This document shows positions 17,719-26,391 of a DNA stretch of 36,982 bases, one piece after another. The position numbers were made by a program, and so were the translations under genes. The notes under the pieces were generated by a model, which was given only the letters and a program-made list of their open reading frames with translations, searched no databases and had not been told where the DNA came from. The stretch lies in contig CACJRJ010000015.1 in the NCBI GenBank assembly GCA_902595725.1, forward strand, positions 1 to 36,982, given 5' to 3'. Position 1 is the stretch's first letter. Each line of letters starts with the position of its first letter. Origin of the DNA: an uncultured Pelagibacteraceae bacterium (GTDB lineage: Bacteria > Pseudomonadota > Alphaproteobacteria > Pelagibacterales > Pelagibacteraceae).

Positions 17719-18813
17719 TTAATTAAGGTCTAGAGCCCTAGAATCTGACGCTTTCCATGACAGTTTGACTGTCGAACCTTCTTTTAAATTTTCTTCTTTA
17801 TAAGAATTTGGAATTTTAACTATAAATTGATCATTTCCACAAACTTCTACTCGAGATCTTATGTGGTCTCCTAAATAAATTAATTCTTTTACCTTTGCGT
17901 CAAAATTATTTTCAAAATTCTCAGATGAGTTAATAGCAACTCTTTCGGGTCTTAATGAAACTAAAGAACCATCGCCGTTATTGTTCACATTTATTTTTAA
18001 AGCATGGATATCATCTCCTGATTCAGTGGTAACAATACAATTTTCTCCATTAATTGATTTCACTTTTCCTTTTAGCTGATTGTTCTCACCAATAAATTGG
18101 GCAACAAAAGAGCTATTTGGTTTTTCATATAAAACATCTGGTGAAGAAATTTGTTGTATCTTTCCATCATTAAATACTGCAATTCGATTTGACATCGTTA
18201 ATGCTTCACTTTGATCATGAGTTACATAAACTACTGTTATTCCAATTTTTTCATGAATATGTTTAATTTCATACTGCATTTGCTCTCTTAAATTTTTATC
18301 AAGCGCTCCAAGTGGCTCATCCATTAAAACTAATCTCGGTTCAAACACCAAAGATCTTGCTAATGCGACACGTTGTTGTTGTCCTCCAGATAATTGTAAA
18401 GGCATTCGATTTCCAAAATCTTGTAATTCAACCATTGCAAGTGCGTTTCCAACTTTTTCATCGATTTCAGATTTTTGCATCTTTCTAACTTCAAGTGGAA
18501 ATGCTAAATTTTCTTTTACAGTCATATGAGGAAATAAAGCATAATTTTGAAAGACCATGCCTATCCCTCTTTTATTTGGAGGAATACTACTTATTGGATT
18601 TCCATCTAAATAAATTTCTCCGCTTGTTGGAGTTTCAAATCCAGCTAACATCATTAATACTGTAGTCTTACCTGACCCAGAAGGTCCTAACATAGTTAAA
18701 AACTCACCTTTTGGAACATCAAGATTTAAATCTTTAACGACTAATATTTCACCATCGTAACTTTTATCTACCTTCTCGAATTTTACGAAACTATCTTTTT
18801 GAGACATGCGCAT
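17719..18813 (-). CDS. potA: Spermidine/putrescine-type ABC ATPase, PotA-like
   Basis: A 364-residue ATPase: Walker [10 protein letters not shown] at residues 43-51, Q-loop FQNYALFPHMT, signature [15 protein letters not shown], Walker B LVLMDEPLGALD, H-loop VTHDQ, then a C-terminal OB-fold (TOBE) regulatory domain from about residue 245 with SLRPERV. This matches PotA/CysA-class importers of cations and anions. It is the first gene of the transporter operon, with the binding protein, PotB and PotC genes following. Two in-frame ATGs (18813 and 18807) are possible starts; no clear Shine-Dalgarno decides. The upstream gap carries a direct repeat of GATTAATT (18831-18838 and 18843-18850) of unknown meaning. 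Confidence 0.9.
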   Translation of the reverse strand: MRMSQKDSFVKFEKVDKSYDGEILVVKDLNLDVPKGEFLTMLGPSGSGKTTVLMMLAGFETPTSGEIYLDGNPISSIPPNKRGIGMVFQNYALFPHMTVKENLAFPLEVRKMQKSEIDEKVGNALAMVELQDFGNRMPLQLSGGQQQRVALARSLVFEPRLVLMDEPLGALDKNLREQMQYEIKHIHEKIGITVVYVTHDQSEALTMSNRIAVFNDGKIQQISSPDVLYEKPNSSFVAQFIGENNQLKGKVKSINGENCIVTTESGDDIHALKINVNNNGDGSLVSLRPERVAINSSENFENNFDAKVKELIYLGDHIRSRVEVCGNDQFIVKIPNSYKEENLKEGSTVKLSWKASDSRALDLN

Positions 18814-18886
18814 TTAAAACATTAGATAAAGATTAATTCAAGGATTAATTAATAATTACTTCTTATAGTTGTTTTTACTATATTTT

Positions 18887-19447
18887 TTATATTGATTGTT
18901 CTTTAATTAATTTTTTTATACGTGGAATCATTACCTTCGGTGCTTCCATAGATGGATATAATTTTTGTACTTCTTTATAACTTTCAATAGCTTTATCATA
19001 ATTTTTTAATTCAATTTGAACCAAACCCTGCCCGGATAATGCTCCGAAGTGTCTTTTTTCTATCTTAAGTACTTCGTTTATATCGTTTTGAGACTGCTCA
19101 TAGTTGCCCATCATATAAAGAACAGTTGCACGTTTATTCCAAGCTTCAGCCCATTTAGGATCCTCTAAAATTATCTGAGAAAAAAGCCCATAGGCTTTAT
19201 TTAATTTTCTTTGATTAATTAATAGTGAGCCTTGAGCCAACAATTCTGTTAATCTATAACCTCGTCTATCTTCAGATGGATGTGTTGACCAAATTTTCCA
19301 TATTTTATTTTCTATTTCTATAGCCTTTGTATTTTCACTATTTTTAAGAAGTTTAAATAGTTTGTTTAATTCATTATCTTTTTTTTCAGCGCCAACATTG
19401 CTAAAGACTAGCAAGCTTAAAATAATGAATTGTACTAACTTTTTCAT
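18887..19447 (-). CDS. Exported TPR protein
   Basis: A 186-residue protein with a signal peptide (MKKLVQFIILSLLVFSNVGA) and tetratricopeptide repeats in the second half: AEAWNKRATVLYMMGNYEQS, then ALSGQGLVQIELKNYDKAIE, each with the W/L/G/Y/A spacing of TPR helices. TPR proteins mediate protein contacts, here in the periplasm. I chose the ATG at 19447, preceded by GAGAAAAA, over a TTG at 19459 that would overlap the upstream stop by four bases (TTGA); either is possible. It lies directly downstream of another small exported protein and the DoeA/EutA-like genes. Function unknown. Confidence 0.75.
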   Translation of the reverse strand: MKKLVQFIILSLLVFSNVGAEKKDNELNKLFKLLKNSENTKAIEIENKIWKIWSTHPSEDRRGYRLTELLAQGSLLINQRKLNKAYGLFSQIILEDPKWAEAWNKRATVLYMMGNYEQSQNDINEVLKIEKRHFGALSGQGLVQIELKNYDKAIESYKEVQKLYPSMEAPKVMIPRIKKLIKEQSI

Positions 19448-19455
19448 AATTTTTC

Positions 19456-20082
19456 TCAAACTTTTTCTAAATAATTTAGAAGAATTTTGCTTCTAATATC
19501 AATTCTGAATGTATCAAATTGATTAATATCTCTTATTGGTGAATCAATTTGATTTGTTGCTTTATCCATATCGTAACATGACAAAATTATTTTTCCTCCA
19601 TCTTTAAAATCAAAAGAAATACTAGTTGCTATACTTTTTCCCGATTGACTTGGTTCTTGGAAAATTTTTCTTGGATTGTAAGCAACTTTATATGATTTTT
19701 TTTTTCTTTGCTTAATATTTTTATATAATTCCAATATATTTAATGCAGCAGCATCTAGCTCATTGTTACACTGAATATCTTCATATTTTTTTTTTACAAC
19801 TATTCCAACTATTCCTTCGATTATAAAATTATCATCATCACTTTTATAACTAATTTTAAACCAATCATAAATTCCTTTACCCGATAAAAGTGAAGTTGAA
19901 TACTCTTTATAACTATAATTATGCCAATCAAGTTCGCCATTCTCTAGTTCAGTCTCATTAAAAAAATCCAAAGCACTGTTTCCAATACTTATATTTTCAA
20001 TCTTAAAATCTTTAATATTATCTGAATGAGCGTTTGTAATTAACAAAAAAACTAGAAACACGATCCCTAAAATTTTTTTCAT
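19456..20082 (-). CDS. Exported hypothetical protein
   Basis: A 208-residue protein that I do not recognise. It has a signal peptide (MKKILGIVFLVFLLITNAHS) and a beta-rich mature part; IENISIGNSALDFF near the mature N-terminus looks like a conserved exported-protein motif. There are two Cys in the mature region (in DIQCNNEL and ILSCYDMD). It overlaps the DoeA-like gene by one base (TAATG-type junction) and is followed by the TPR gene, so it is probably co-transcribed. It may have an envelope role unrelated to ectoine. Confidence 0.7.
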   Translation of the reverse strand: MKKILGIVFLVFLLITNAHSDNIKDFKIENISIGNSALDFFNETELENGELDWHNYSYKEYSTSLLSGKGIYDWFKISYKSDDDNFIIEGIVGIVVKKKYEDIQCNNELDAAALNILELYKNIKQRKKKSYKVAYNPRKIFQEPSQSGKSIATSISFDFKDGGKIILSCYDMDKATNQIDSPIRDINQFDTFRIDIRSKILLNYLEKV

Positions 20083-21251
20083 TACCCTTTGATATGTAAC
20101 TCACCAGAAAATTTATAAAAATTCTCAGCTCCATTTTCTGAAACTCTAATTGACTCACTACTTTCAACACCCCATTCTCCAAACTGCATTACTGCAATCA
20201 TATGAAAACAAACATTTTTTTGTAAAACAGTTTTGTCTCCTTTTTGAATGTTAAGTGTATGCTCGCCCCAATCTGGTGGATAGCCTATTCCTATTGAATA
20301 ACCTGTTCTAGATTTTTTTTCTATTCCATATTTATCCAAAACTTTCCAAAATGCTTGGGCTACGTCGTCTGCAGTATTTCCAGGTTTTGTCACATCAATA
20401 CCTGCTTGCAGTGCTTCTCTTGTTCTTTTCATTGTATCTATTTTTTTTTGATCAGGTTTTCCCAACAATACTGTTCTTGCCATGGGGCAATGATATTTTT
20501 TATATACTCCAGAAATTTCAATTATTGATGCTTCTCCTTCAACAAATTTATCATCTGTCCAAGATAAGTGAGAGGCAGATGTTCCTTTGCCCGTTGGTAT
20601 CAATGGTACAATTGACGAATAATCTCCACCATGTTCTTTGGTTCCGCTTATTAATGTTGAATATATTTTTGCAACGGCATCACATTGTCTTACTCCAGGG
20701 TTAATTGCTTCAAATGCAGTTTTCATTCCTAGTTGAGTAATTTGAGATGCTATCTTCATATAATTAATCTCTTCATCAGATTTAACCAATCTCACCCAAT
20801 TTACTAATCTCTCACAATCTTTTACTTTAGCATTGGGTAAACCATTAATTAATTTTTCATGTGAATAAGCAGTAAAATAATGGCTATCCATCTCTACACC
20901 TATATTTAGGTTGTCCCATTTTCTTTCTTTTATAATTTCTATTAACCTATCGTAAGGATGTATTGGCCAAACATGGATATATTTTTCATCGTAAACAATA
21001 ATATTTTCATTTTTTAAGTAAGTTTTTATGTAGGCTCCGCCTGCATCCTGAGCTCTTACAAAACACAATGGTTCTTCTGCATTAACATGAACTATTACAC
21101 ACTGCGCATAGTAAAATGACCAAGCATCATAACCTGTAAGATAGTTCATATTGTTAGTATCTTGAGAAATTAATAGTTCAATACCTTTTTCTTGCATTGA
21201 TTTTTGAACTTTTTTAAGTCTTTCTTTGTATTCTTCTTTTGTAAATAACAT
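20082..21251 (-). CDS. doeA: Ectoine hydrolase-like M24 protein (DoeA/EutD)
   Basis: A 389-residue pita-bread-fold protein of the M24 group. It closely follows DoeA/EutD, which opens the ectoine ring to N-acetyl-diaminobutyrate: DTNNMNYLTGYDAWSFYYAQ near residues 31-50, GVEMDSHYF at 118-126, HGGDYSSIVPLIP at 207-219, EISGVYKKYHCPMARTV at 245-261 and RTGYSIGIGYPPDWGEHT near 316-333. The metal-binding Asp residues of true M24 aminopeptidases are replaced (Glu245 and Pro256 region), as in DoeA and creatinase-type relatives, so it is not an aminopeptidase. It starts two bases after the EutA-like gene. The deacetylase DoeB and later enzymes are not nearby. Substrate ectoine is likely, not proven. 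Confidence 0.82.
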   Translation of the reverse strand: MLFTKEEYKERLKKVQKSMQEKGIELLISQDTNNMNYLTGYDAWSFYYAQCVIVHVNAEEPLCFVRAQDAGGAYIKTYLKNENIIVYDEKYIHVWPIHPYDRLIEIIKERKWDNLNIGVEMDSHYFTAYSHEKLINGLPNAKVKDCERLVNWVRLVKSDEEINYMKIASQITQLGMKTAFEAINPGVRQCDAVAKIYSTLISGTKEHGGDYSSIVPLIPTGKGTSASHLSWTDDKFVEGEASIIEISGVYKKYHCPMARTVLLGKPDQKKIDTMKRTREALQAGIDVTKPGNTADDVAQAFWKVLDKYGIEKKSRTGYSIGIGYPPDWGEHTLNIQKGDKTVLQKNVCFHMIAVMQFGEWGVESSESIRVSENGAENFYKFSGELHIKG

Positions 21252-21253
21252 TT

Positions 21254-22000
21254 CTAATTATTTGAAAATAATTTTCCAAAGCCATTTATTGAATTATTTT
21301 CACCTATTTTTTCTAAAGTATCCCATATTAATGTTTGATTGCTTGATAAAACAATTTTACCCAATTTTTTTTCAAGTTTATCTATTATGGATAAAGCTGG
21401 CAAAGCTGTGCATGAAACAAATAATGCATCTGCTCCTTTTAAATCCATTTTTGATAAAACATCATATAAATAATTAGCATCTACTTTGCCAATATCAATG
21501 TCAGAAGCAATATCAAAATAAGAGTTTGAAGTAATTTGAAAATTTTCTTTTTCAAAAAAATCTATCACTTCGTCATTTAATTTTTTAGGATAAGGAGTAA
21601 AAATTGCAATTTTATTTAGATTTAACTTTTTAAGAGCTTTAATAGATGATGTACTTGGAGTTGTAACTTCAGCTTCGGGTTTTGCTTTCTTTATTTTTTT
21701 TTCTATAGATTTATAACCAGCAGCAATGGTTCCTGAGGTACAGCCATAAACTACACAATCAATTTTTTCATTTGGCAGAATATCTTTTGTAACTTCTGTA
21801 ATTTTTTCAGACATTTTTATTAAATTCTCACTGGTTAAAGGATTAAAACATTCAATTCTATTAACAAAAAAGTCTATTTTTTTATGTTTAATTACATTAA
21901 TAAAGTCTTTTTCAATCATGTAATCACTTGCAAGTGCAATTAACCCAATTTTCGGATTTTGATACTTGTTGTATTTTGGATCTATTTTTATTGAATACAT
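21254..22000 (-). CDS. eutA: EutA-like Asp/Glu racemase-superfamily protein
   Basis: A 248-residue member of the Asp/Glu racemase / arylmalonate decarboxylase superfamily. Two catalytic-type Cys lie in VYGCTSGT (Cys87) and VSCTALPA (Cys197), and PKIGLIALASDYMIEKDF, NPLTSENL and SSNQTLIWD match EutA from ectoine/hydroxyectoine gene clusters, where it is thought to act in hydroxyectoine conversion. I take ATG 22000 as start; upstream in-frame ATG 22021 and GTG 22039 would add residues not typical of the family. It is the first gene of the minus-strand run and faces the dehydrogenase gene at 22058 across a 57-base divergent spacer. EutB and EutC, its usual companions, are absent. Confidence 0.8.
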   Translation of the reverse strand: MYSIKIDPKYNKYQNPKIGLIALASDYMIEKDFINVIKHKKIDFFVNRIECFNPLTSENLIKMSEKITEVTKDILPNEKIDCVVYGCTSGTIAAGYKSIEKKIKKAKPEAEVTTPSTSSIKALKKLNLNKIAIFTPYPKKLNDEVIDFFEKENFQITSNSYFDIASDIDIGKVDANYLYDVLSKMDLKGADALFVSCTALPALSIIDKLEKKLGKIVLSSNQTLIWDTLEKIGENNSINGFGKLFSNN

Positions 22001-22057
22001 TTTCAAAAAAAAATATATCATAAAGCATTTAATATTCACTATAATTAAAAGGTTGTT

Positions 22058-22999
22058 ATGAAAATAGGATTTATAGGACTTGGAAATGTTGGGGGCAAAT
22101 TAGCGAACAGCTTGTTAAGAAATAAATTCGATTTAACAGTACGAGACGTAGAAAAAAACCTAACAAATGATTTTAAAAGTAAAGGAGCAAAAGTTTCTAA
22201 AAGTGCTAAAGAGCTAGCTGAACAAACAGATTTAATTATTACCTGCCTTCCATCTCCTGAAATATGCGCGGAAGTAATGGAATCTGATGACGGAATTATT
22301 AATGGGCTTTCAAAAAATAAAATATGGTTAGAAATGAGCACAACAGATGAGTCTGAAGTTAAGAGACTAGGTAAGCTTGTTATGGATAAAAAAGCTATTC
22401 CAATGGATGGGCCAGTTAGTGGCGGATGTCATAGAGCTACAACTGGAAATATTGCTATTTTTGTTGGTGGTGAAAGAAATAGTTTTGAAAAAATATTGCC
22501 AGTTTTAAGCATTATGGGAAGAAAAATTTTACATACAGGAGAGCTTGGAACTGCATCTGTTTTAAAAGTGATTACTAATTATTTAGCCTCTGTTCATTTA
22601 GCTGCGCTAGGAGAAGCATGGACTGTTGCAAAAAAATCTAATTTAGATCTTAAAAAAACCTATAAAGGAATAGCTGCTTCATCTGGAAATTCTTTTGTAC
22701 ATGAAACTGAAAGTCAGGTAATTTTAAACGGTTCATATAACATTAATTTTACTATGGACTTAGTAAAGAAAGATATGAATCTTTTTGATCAACTTTCAAA
22801 AAAACTAAATACAGAATTAGAAATATCACCATTTGTATTAAATATATTTAAAGAAGCTGAAAAAAAGTTTGGATCAAGAGCCTGGTCATCTATGGTGGTA
22901 AAAAGACTTGAAGAAAAGTATAATATAAACTTTAGAGCTTTAGGTTTTCCAGAGGAATTAATTGATGATGAGCCTGAAGAAAAAGGATATGAGATATAA
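22058..22999 (+). CDS. Beta-hydroxyacid dehydrogenase family oxidoreductase
   Basis: A 313-residue NAD(P)-dependent enzyme of the 3-hydroxyisobutyrate dehydrogenase / tartronate semialdehyde reductase family. Rossmann motif GFIGLGNVG is at residues 4-12, substrate motif DGPVSGG at 117-123, catalytic Lys170 in VLKVITN and KKDMNLF in the C-terminal helical domain. It interconverts a 3-hydroxyacid and a semialdehyde. The aldehyde dehydrogenase gene begins two bases after its stop, so the pair could oxidise a hydroxyacid to a semialdehyde and on to an acid. A TATAAT box at 22040-22045 and AAAAGG before the ATG suggest a promoter with a very short leader. Confidence 0.85.
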   Translation: MKIGFIGLGNVGGKLANSLLRNKFDLTVRDVEKNLTNDFKSKGAKVSKSAKELAEQTDLIITCLPSPEICAEVMESDDGIINGLSKNKIWLEMSTTDESEVKRLGKLVMDKKAIPMDGPVSGGCHRATTGNIAIFVGGERNSFEKILPVLSIMGRKILHTGELGTASVLKVITNYLASVHLAALGEAWTVAKKSNLDLKKTYKGIAASSGNSFVHETESQVILNGSYNINFTMDLVKKDMNLFDQLSKKLNTELEISPFVLNIFKEAEKKFGSRAWSSMVVKRLEEKYNINFRALGFPEELIDDEPEEKGYEI

Positions 23000-23001
23000 A
23001 A

Positions 23002-24432
23002 ATGTTAGATAAAAGAAAATTTTATATTAATGGTGAATGGATAGAACCTTCAAAAAAAAATGATTTCGAAGTAATTAATCCATCAAATGAAGAAACATTT
23101 GCCATAATATCTTTAGGGTCTAAAGCTGATGTTGATTTAGCTGTAAAAGTCTCAAAAGATACTTTTGAATCTTGGAAAGAAACTACTAAGGAAGAAAGAA
23201 TAAAGTTATTAGAAAATTTATTATCAGTTTATAAAAAAAGATTTAGTGAAATGACTGAAGCAATTTCTAAAGAAATGGGAGCTCCGATGGATTGGTCTTC
23301 TAATGTTCAAAATGCATCCGGTCAAGCACACTTGGAAGACTTTATTATAAGGCTTAAAAATTTTAAATTTGATGAACAATTTGACTCAAAATCAAATAAT
23401 CAAATATTTTATGAACCTATTGGAGTTTGTGGATTAATTACTCCTTGGAACTGGCCAATAAATCAAATTGCACTCAAAGTAATACCTGCTTTAGCAACTG
23501 GCTGCACAATGATACTTAAGCCTTCAGAAATAGCTCCTGTATCAGCAATGTTATTTGCTGAAATGATTCATGAATCTGGTTTTCCACCTGGGGTTTTTAA
23601 TCTAGTAAATGGAGATGGAGCTGGAGTTGGAACATATATATCTGGTCATCCTGATATTGATATGGTTTCTTTCACTGGATCAACAAGGGCAGGAAAATTA
23701 ATCACAAAAAATGCAGCTGACACAATTAAAAGAGTTTGTTTAGAACTAGGTGGTAAAGGTGGAAATATTGTATTTGCAGACTCCTACCCTAATGCTGTTA
23801 GAGATGGAATAAAAAATGTAATGAGTAATTCCGGACAATCTTGTGACGCTCCAACAAGAATGCTTGTAGAAAAATCTATATACGAAAGAGCTGTAAGTGA
23901 AGCAGTGGATGAAGCTAATAAAATTAAAGTAGATATAGCATCAAAAAAAGGAGATCATATAGGTCCAGTAGTTTCAAAAGTTCAATACAATAAAATTATT
24001 AACTTAATAAAAGATGGAATTAATGAGGGCGCAACACTGGCTGCAGGAGGTCCTGAAATGCCTAATGGTTTAAATAAAGGATATTTTATTAAACCAACCA
24101 TATTTACTGATGTTACAAATGATATGCAAATAGCAAAAAAAGAAATTTTTGGACCAGTTCTTTCTATTATACCTTTTGAAACAGAAGAAGAAGCAATTAC
24201 TGTTACCAATGATACAGAGTACGGCCTTGGAAATTACCTTCAAACTGAAGATAAAGAAAAGGCAAAAAGAGTATCTAAAAAACTTAGATCTGGGATAGTT
24301 TATATTAATGGAAATTCTCCTGACTCTGGAACTCCTTTTGGTGGATACAAACAATCTGGAAATGGACGTGAAGGTGGTTCTTGGGGACTAGAAGAATATC
24401 TAGAGGTAAAAACAATTACTGGCTGGAAATAA
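23002..24432 (+). CDS. NAD(P)-dependent aldehyde dehydrogenase (paralogue 2)
   Basis: A 476-residue aldehyde dehydrogenase with intact catalysis: Asn150 in TPWNWPIN, Lys173 in KPSE, Glu248 in LELGGKG and Cys281 in GQSCDAPTR. It aligns residue for residue with the enzyme at 4815-6248, sharing MLD-x-(3)-FYI at the start and the unusual SCxAPTR motif, so the two are recent paralogues with probably different substrates. Candidates from context are a semialdehyde made by the preceding dehydrogenase, or trimethylaminobutyraldehyde feeding the gamma-butyrobetaine hydroxylase-like gene just downstream. The GDPD gene starts eight bases after its stop. Confidence 0.88.
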   Translation: MLDKRKFYINGEWIEPSKKNDFEVINPSNEETFAIISLGSKADVDLAVKVSKDTFESWKETTKEERIKLLENLLSVYKKRFSEMTEAISKEMGAPMDWSSNVQNASGQAHLEDFIIRLKNFKFDEQFDSKSNNQIFYEPIGVCGLITPWNWPINQIALKVIPALATGCTMILKPSEIAPVSAMLFAEMIHESGFPPGVFNLVNGDGAGVGTYISGHPDIDMVSFTGSTRAGKLITKNAADTIKRVCLELGGKGGNIVFADSYPNAVRDGIKNVMSNSGQSCDAPTRMLVEKSIYERAVSEAVDEANKIKVDIASKKGDHIGPVVSKVQYNKIINLIKDGINEGATLAAGGPEMPNGLNKGYFIKPTIFTDVTNDMQIAKKEIFGPVLSIIPFETEEEAITVTNDTEYGLGNYLQTEDKEKAKRVSKKLRSGIVYINGNSPDSGTPFGGYKQSGNGREGGSWGLEEYLEVKTITGWK

Positions 24433-24440
24433 AATTTTAA

Positions 24441-25088
24441 ATGACAGATCTGCTAATTCACAGAGGCATTTTAAATAAAAATTATAAAGAAAACCTTCTT
24501 AAATCATTTAAGCAATCATTTAAAAAAGGATATGGAATTGAAACTGATATTCATGCAACAAAAGATAATAAATTTATTTGCTTTCATGACTTTACTTTAA
24601 ATAGAATTTTTAAAAAAAACGTTAGTGTAAAAAATTTAAATTATTCTAAAATTAAAGAAATAAGTTCTAAAAATAAAAAGACAATTCCGCTTTTAAAAGA
24701 TTTGCTTAAAACTTCAAAAAATAAGTACCTTTTATTTATTGAATTAAAACCAACTTTTTCAAAAAAACTTTTACAAAAATTATTGAAAGAAACATCAAAT
24801 TACACAAAATGTGTATTTATTTCTTTCAAACATAAAAATATTTATAATTTACTTAAAATAAAAAGTAACACAAAGGTAGGTTTATCTTTTTCAAATTCTA
24901 ATAGTGCTAAAATGATCATTAAAAAATCAAATAACAAAAAAATTGATTATTTAATTTTAGATAAGTTCTTTTTAAAAAATAAAAATATACAAAATTTAAA
25001 AATTAAAAAATATTATTATACTATCAAAACTAAATCAGAATTTAATAAATATAATAAACAGAATAATTTAATATTTGAAAATTTATAA
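24441..25088 (+). CDS. Short glycerophosphodiester phosphodiesterase family protein
   Basis: A 215-residue GDPD-fold protein. Catalytic and calcium residues are at His7-Arg8 (HRG), Glu34 and Asp36 (ETDIHAT), and His49-Asp50 (CFHDFTL), with FIELKP as the later conserved Glu-Lys strand. It would split glycerophosphodiesters such as glycerophosphocholine into glycerol phosphate and an alcohol; choline release would fit the quaternary-amine genes nearby. It has no signal peptide, so it is cytosolic. It is shorter than UgpQ (about 247), extremely rich in Lys/Asn, and its last bases overlap the convergent dioxygenase gene by six. Confidence 0.82.
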   Translation: MTDLLIHRGILNKNYKENLLKSFKQSFKKGYGIETDIHATKDNKFICFHDFTLNRIFKKNVSVKNLNYSKIKEISSKNKKTIPLLKDLLKTSKNKYLLFIELKPTFSKKLLQKLLKETSNYTKCVFISFKHKNIYNLLKIKSNTKVGLSFSNSNSAKMIIKKSNNKKIDYLILDKFFLKNKNIQNLKIKKYYYTIKTKSEFNKYNKQNNLIFENL

Positions 25089-26216
25089 ATTATTTTTTAA
25101 ATAACTTAATCTTCCTATTATTTCATCACGATCCATATAATAACCTTGAAGATGCCTATGGCCTGAATTTGGATCAAATTCAGTTCTACCATGCAAAACT
25201 CTTCTATTATTAAATGAAAAAATATCACCAGGTTCAAGCCTAAAATTTATTTGAAACTTATCATCGTGTAAAAGATTTCCGAATCTGTGGTGAGCTTTAT
25301 AAACTTTATCCATAACATCTGGATGACAATCTAAGGCGTCCATAGTTGCTACACTAAATCTTATATCGTTATAATCACCATCTTTAGTTAAAGAAATTGC
25401 TGGAGCATAAAAACTTCTATGGGCTTCTTGCGTGTAATCTTTATCTCTAAATTTAAGAGGTATATTCACCAGTGTTTCAAATATTTCTTTTTCATTGTTT
25501 CTTAAATAATCTGCCACTGCAAAAGCATCAATTGCTGAAGAGTCTCCTCCTTTTGCAGAATTAATTAAACAATGAAGAAATTGATAGCCTGGGGGATTTT
25601 CAAACCAAGGAAGATCCATATGATTCCTCAAAGCATGCGCTGTGTAAGCTGAATTATTTGGCTTTGGAATATTAATAACCTCAAAAGGGGTTTTAAAAAA
25701 AGTTTCTCTTGTATGACTTATTCTGTTTAAAACTTTAAACGCAGATTCTTTTTCTGTTGGAGCATTTTTAACAATTGCAATTCCCTTATAATGTAAAAGT
25801 TCTAACCATTTTATTAAACCTTCTTTAGAATCAATAATTTCATCATGATCTATTACAATAGTTTCTAAGTTTTTTTGTAAAGAACAGCCCCATAATTGAT
25901 AAGGAGAGGTATATTTTTTATTATTGTTTATTGTATAACAATTCTTTCTTAACCATTCTTGATCATAACAACTTATATGATTTCCTTCACTCCACTCGAT
26001 TTCTAACTTTCCTTCATTATTAATTTTACATGTTTTTGGTTCTATGTTTGTTGAAACTTCAAGTATATTAAACATCCTGTGTCTTGAGTCTTTATCATGA
26101 GCTGTTGGGCAGTTATCTCTTAACCACATAAAGTGAAAATTACTTTTTTCACCATCACTCCACTCAATATTTAATGCTGAACCGTTTTTTGAAACTTTTG
26201 AAATTTCTATTGTCAT
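25083..26216 (-). CDS. Gamma-butyrobetaine hydroxylase-like dioxygenase (TauD/BBOX family)
   Basis: A 377-residue Fe(II)/2-oxoglutarate oxygenase with the two-domain layout of gamma-butyrobetaine dioxygenase: an N-terminal domain (FMWLRDNCP at 29-37) and a double-stranded beta-helix with iron ligands His199, Asp201 (NHMDLPWFENPPG) and His342 (LHGRTEF), and Arg354 (SGHRHLQGYYMD) for 2-oxoglutarate. Aligned by eye to human BBOX1, the trimethylammonium-cage positions are aromatic (Phe174, Phe178, Tyr191, Tyr360). It would hydroxylate gamma-butyrobetaine to L-carnitine, or a related betaine. The N-terminal zinc site looks half lost. It is divergent from the ProXWV transporter operon, which supports a quaternary-amine substrate. 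Trimethyllysine is an alternative substrate. Confidence 0.82.
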   Translation of the reverse strand: MTIEISKVSKNGSALNIEWSDGEKSNFHFMWLRDNCPTAHDKDSRHRMFNILEVSTNIEPKTCKINNEGKLEIEWSEGNHISCYDQEWLRKNCYTINNNKKYTSPYQLWGCSLQKNLETIVIDHDEIIDSKEGLIKWLELLHYKGIAIVKNAPTEKESAFKVLNRISHTRETFFKTPFEVINIPKPNNSAYTAHALRNHMDLPWFENPPGYQFLHCLINSAKGGDSSAIDAFAVADYLRNNEKEIFETLVNIPLKFRDKDYTQEAHRSFYAPAISLTKDGDYNDIRFSVATMDALDCHPDVMDKVYKAHHRFGNLLHDDKFQINFRLEPGDIFSFNNRRVLHGRTEFDPNSGHRHLQGYYMDRDEIIGRLSYLKNNL

Positions 26217-26250
26217 AAATTAATTGTTATTTTATTTAAATTTGTTTTCA

Positions 26251-26269
26251 ATTCAATTTATAATTGAAT
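26251..26269. promoter_or_regulatory. 19-base perfect inverted repeat in divergent promoter region
   Basis: ATTCAATT and AATTGAAT flank TAT, forming a perfect dyad between the dioxygenase gene and proX. It overlaps the position of a possible -35 element (TTTATA, 26257-26262) placed seventeen bases before TATAAT at 26280-26285, which would drive proX. An operator serving both genes is likely in form, but no regulator is encoded nearby. Confidence 0.5.
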
Positions 26270-26391
26270 CTATACAATATATAATGTTTTTTCCTTTATT
26301 TATTAACAACTATTAATCTCATTAAAGGTTGTATTTTATTGCGTATCAAGTTTTAATACGATCAGTTAAACTAATAATATGGAGGGAATTA

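Noticed and set aside
20082..21251. Xaa-Pro aminopeptidase
   Set aside because: Fold is right, but metal ligands are replaced and several segments match ectoine hydrolase instead.
26342..26360. Stem-loop CGTAT/ATACG in the proX leader
   Set aside because: Only five pairs with a nine-base loop; too weak to report as a feature in AT-rich DNA.
26329..26391. Upstream extension of the proX frame
   Set aside because: It would put 21 residues before a clear signal peptide; the ATG at 26392 has GGAGGG at the right distance.
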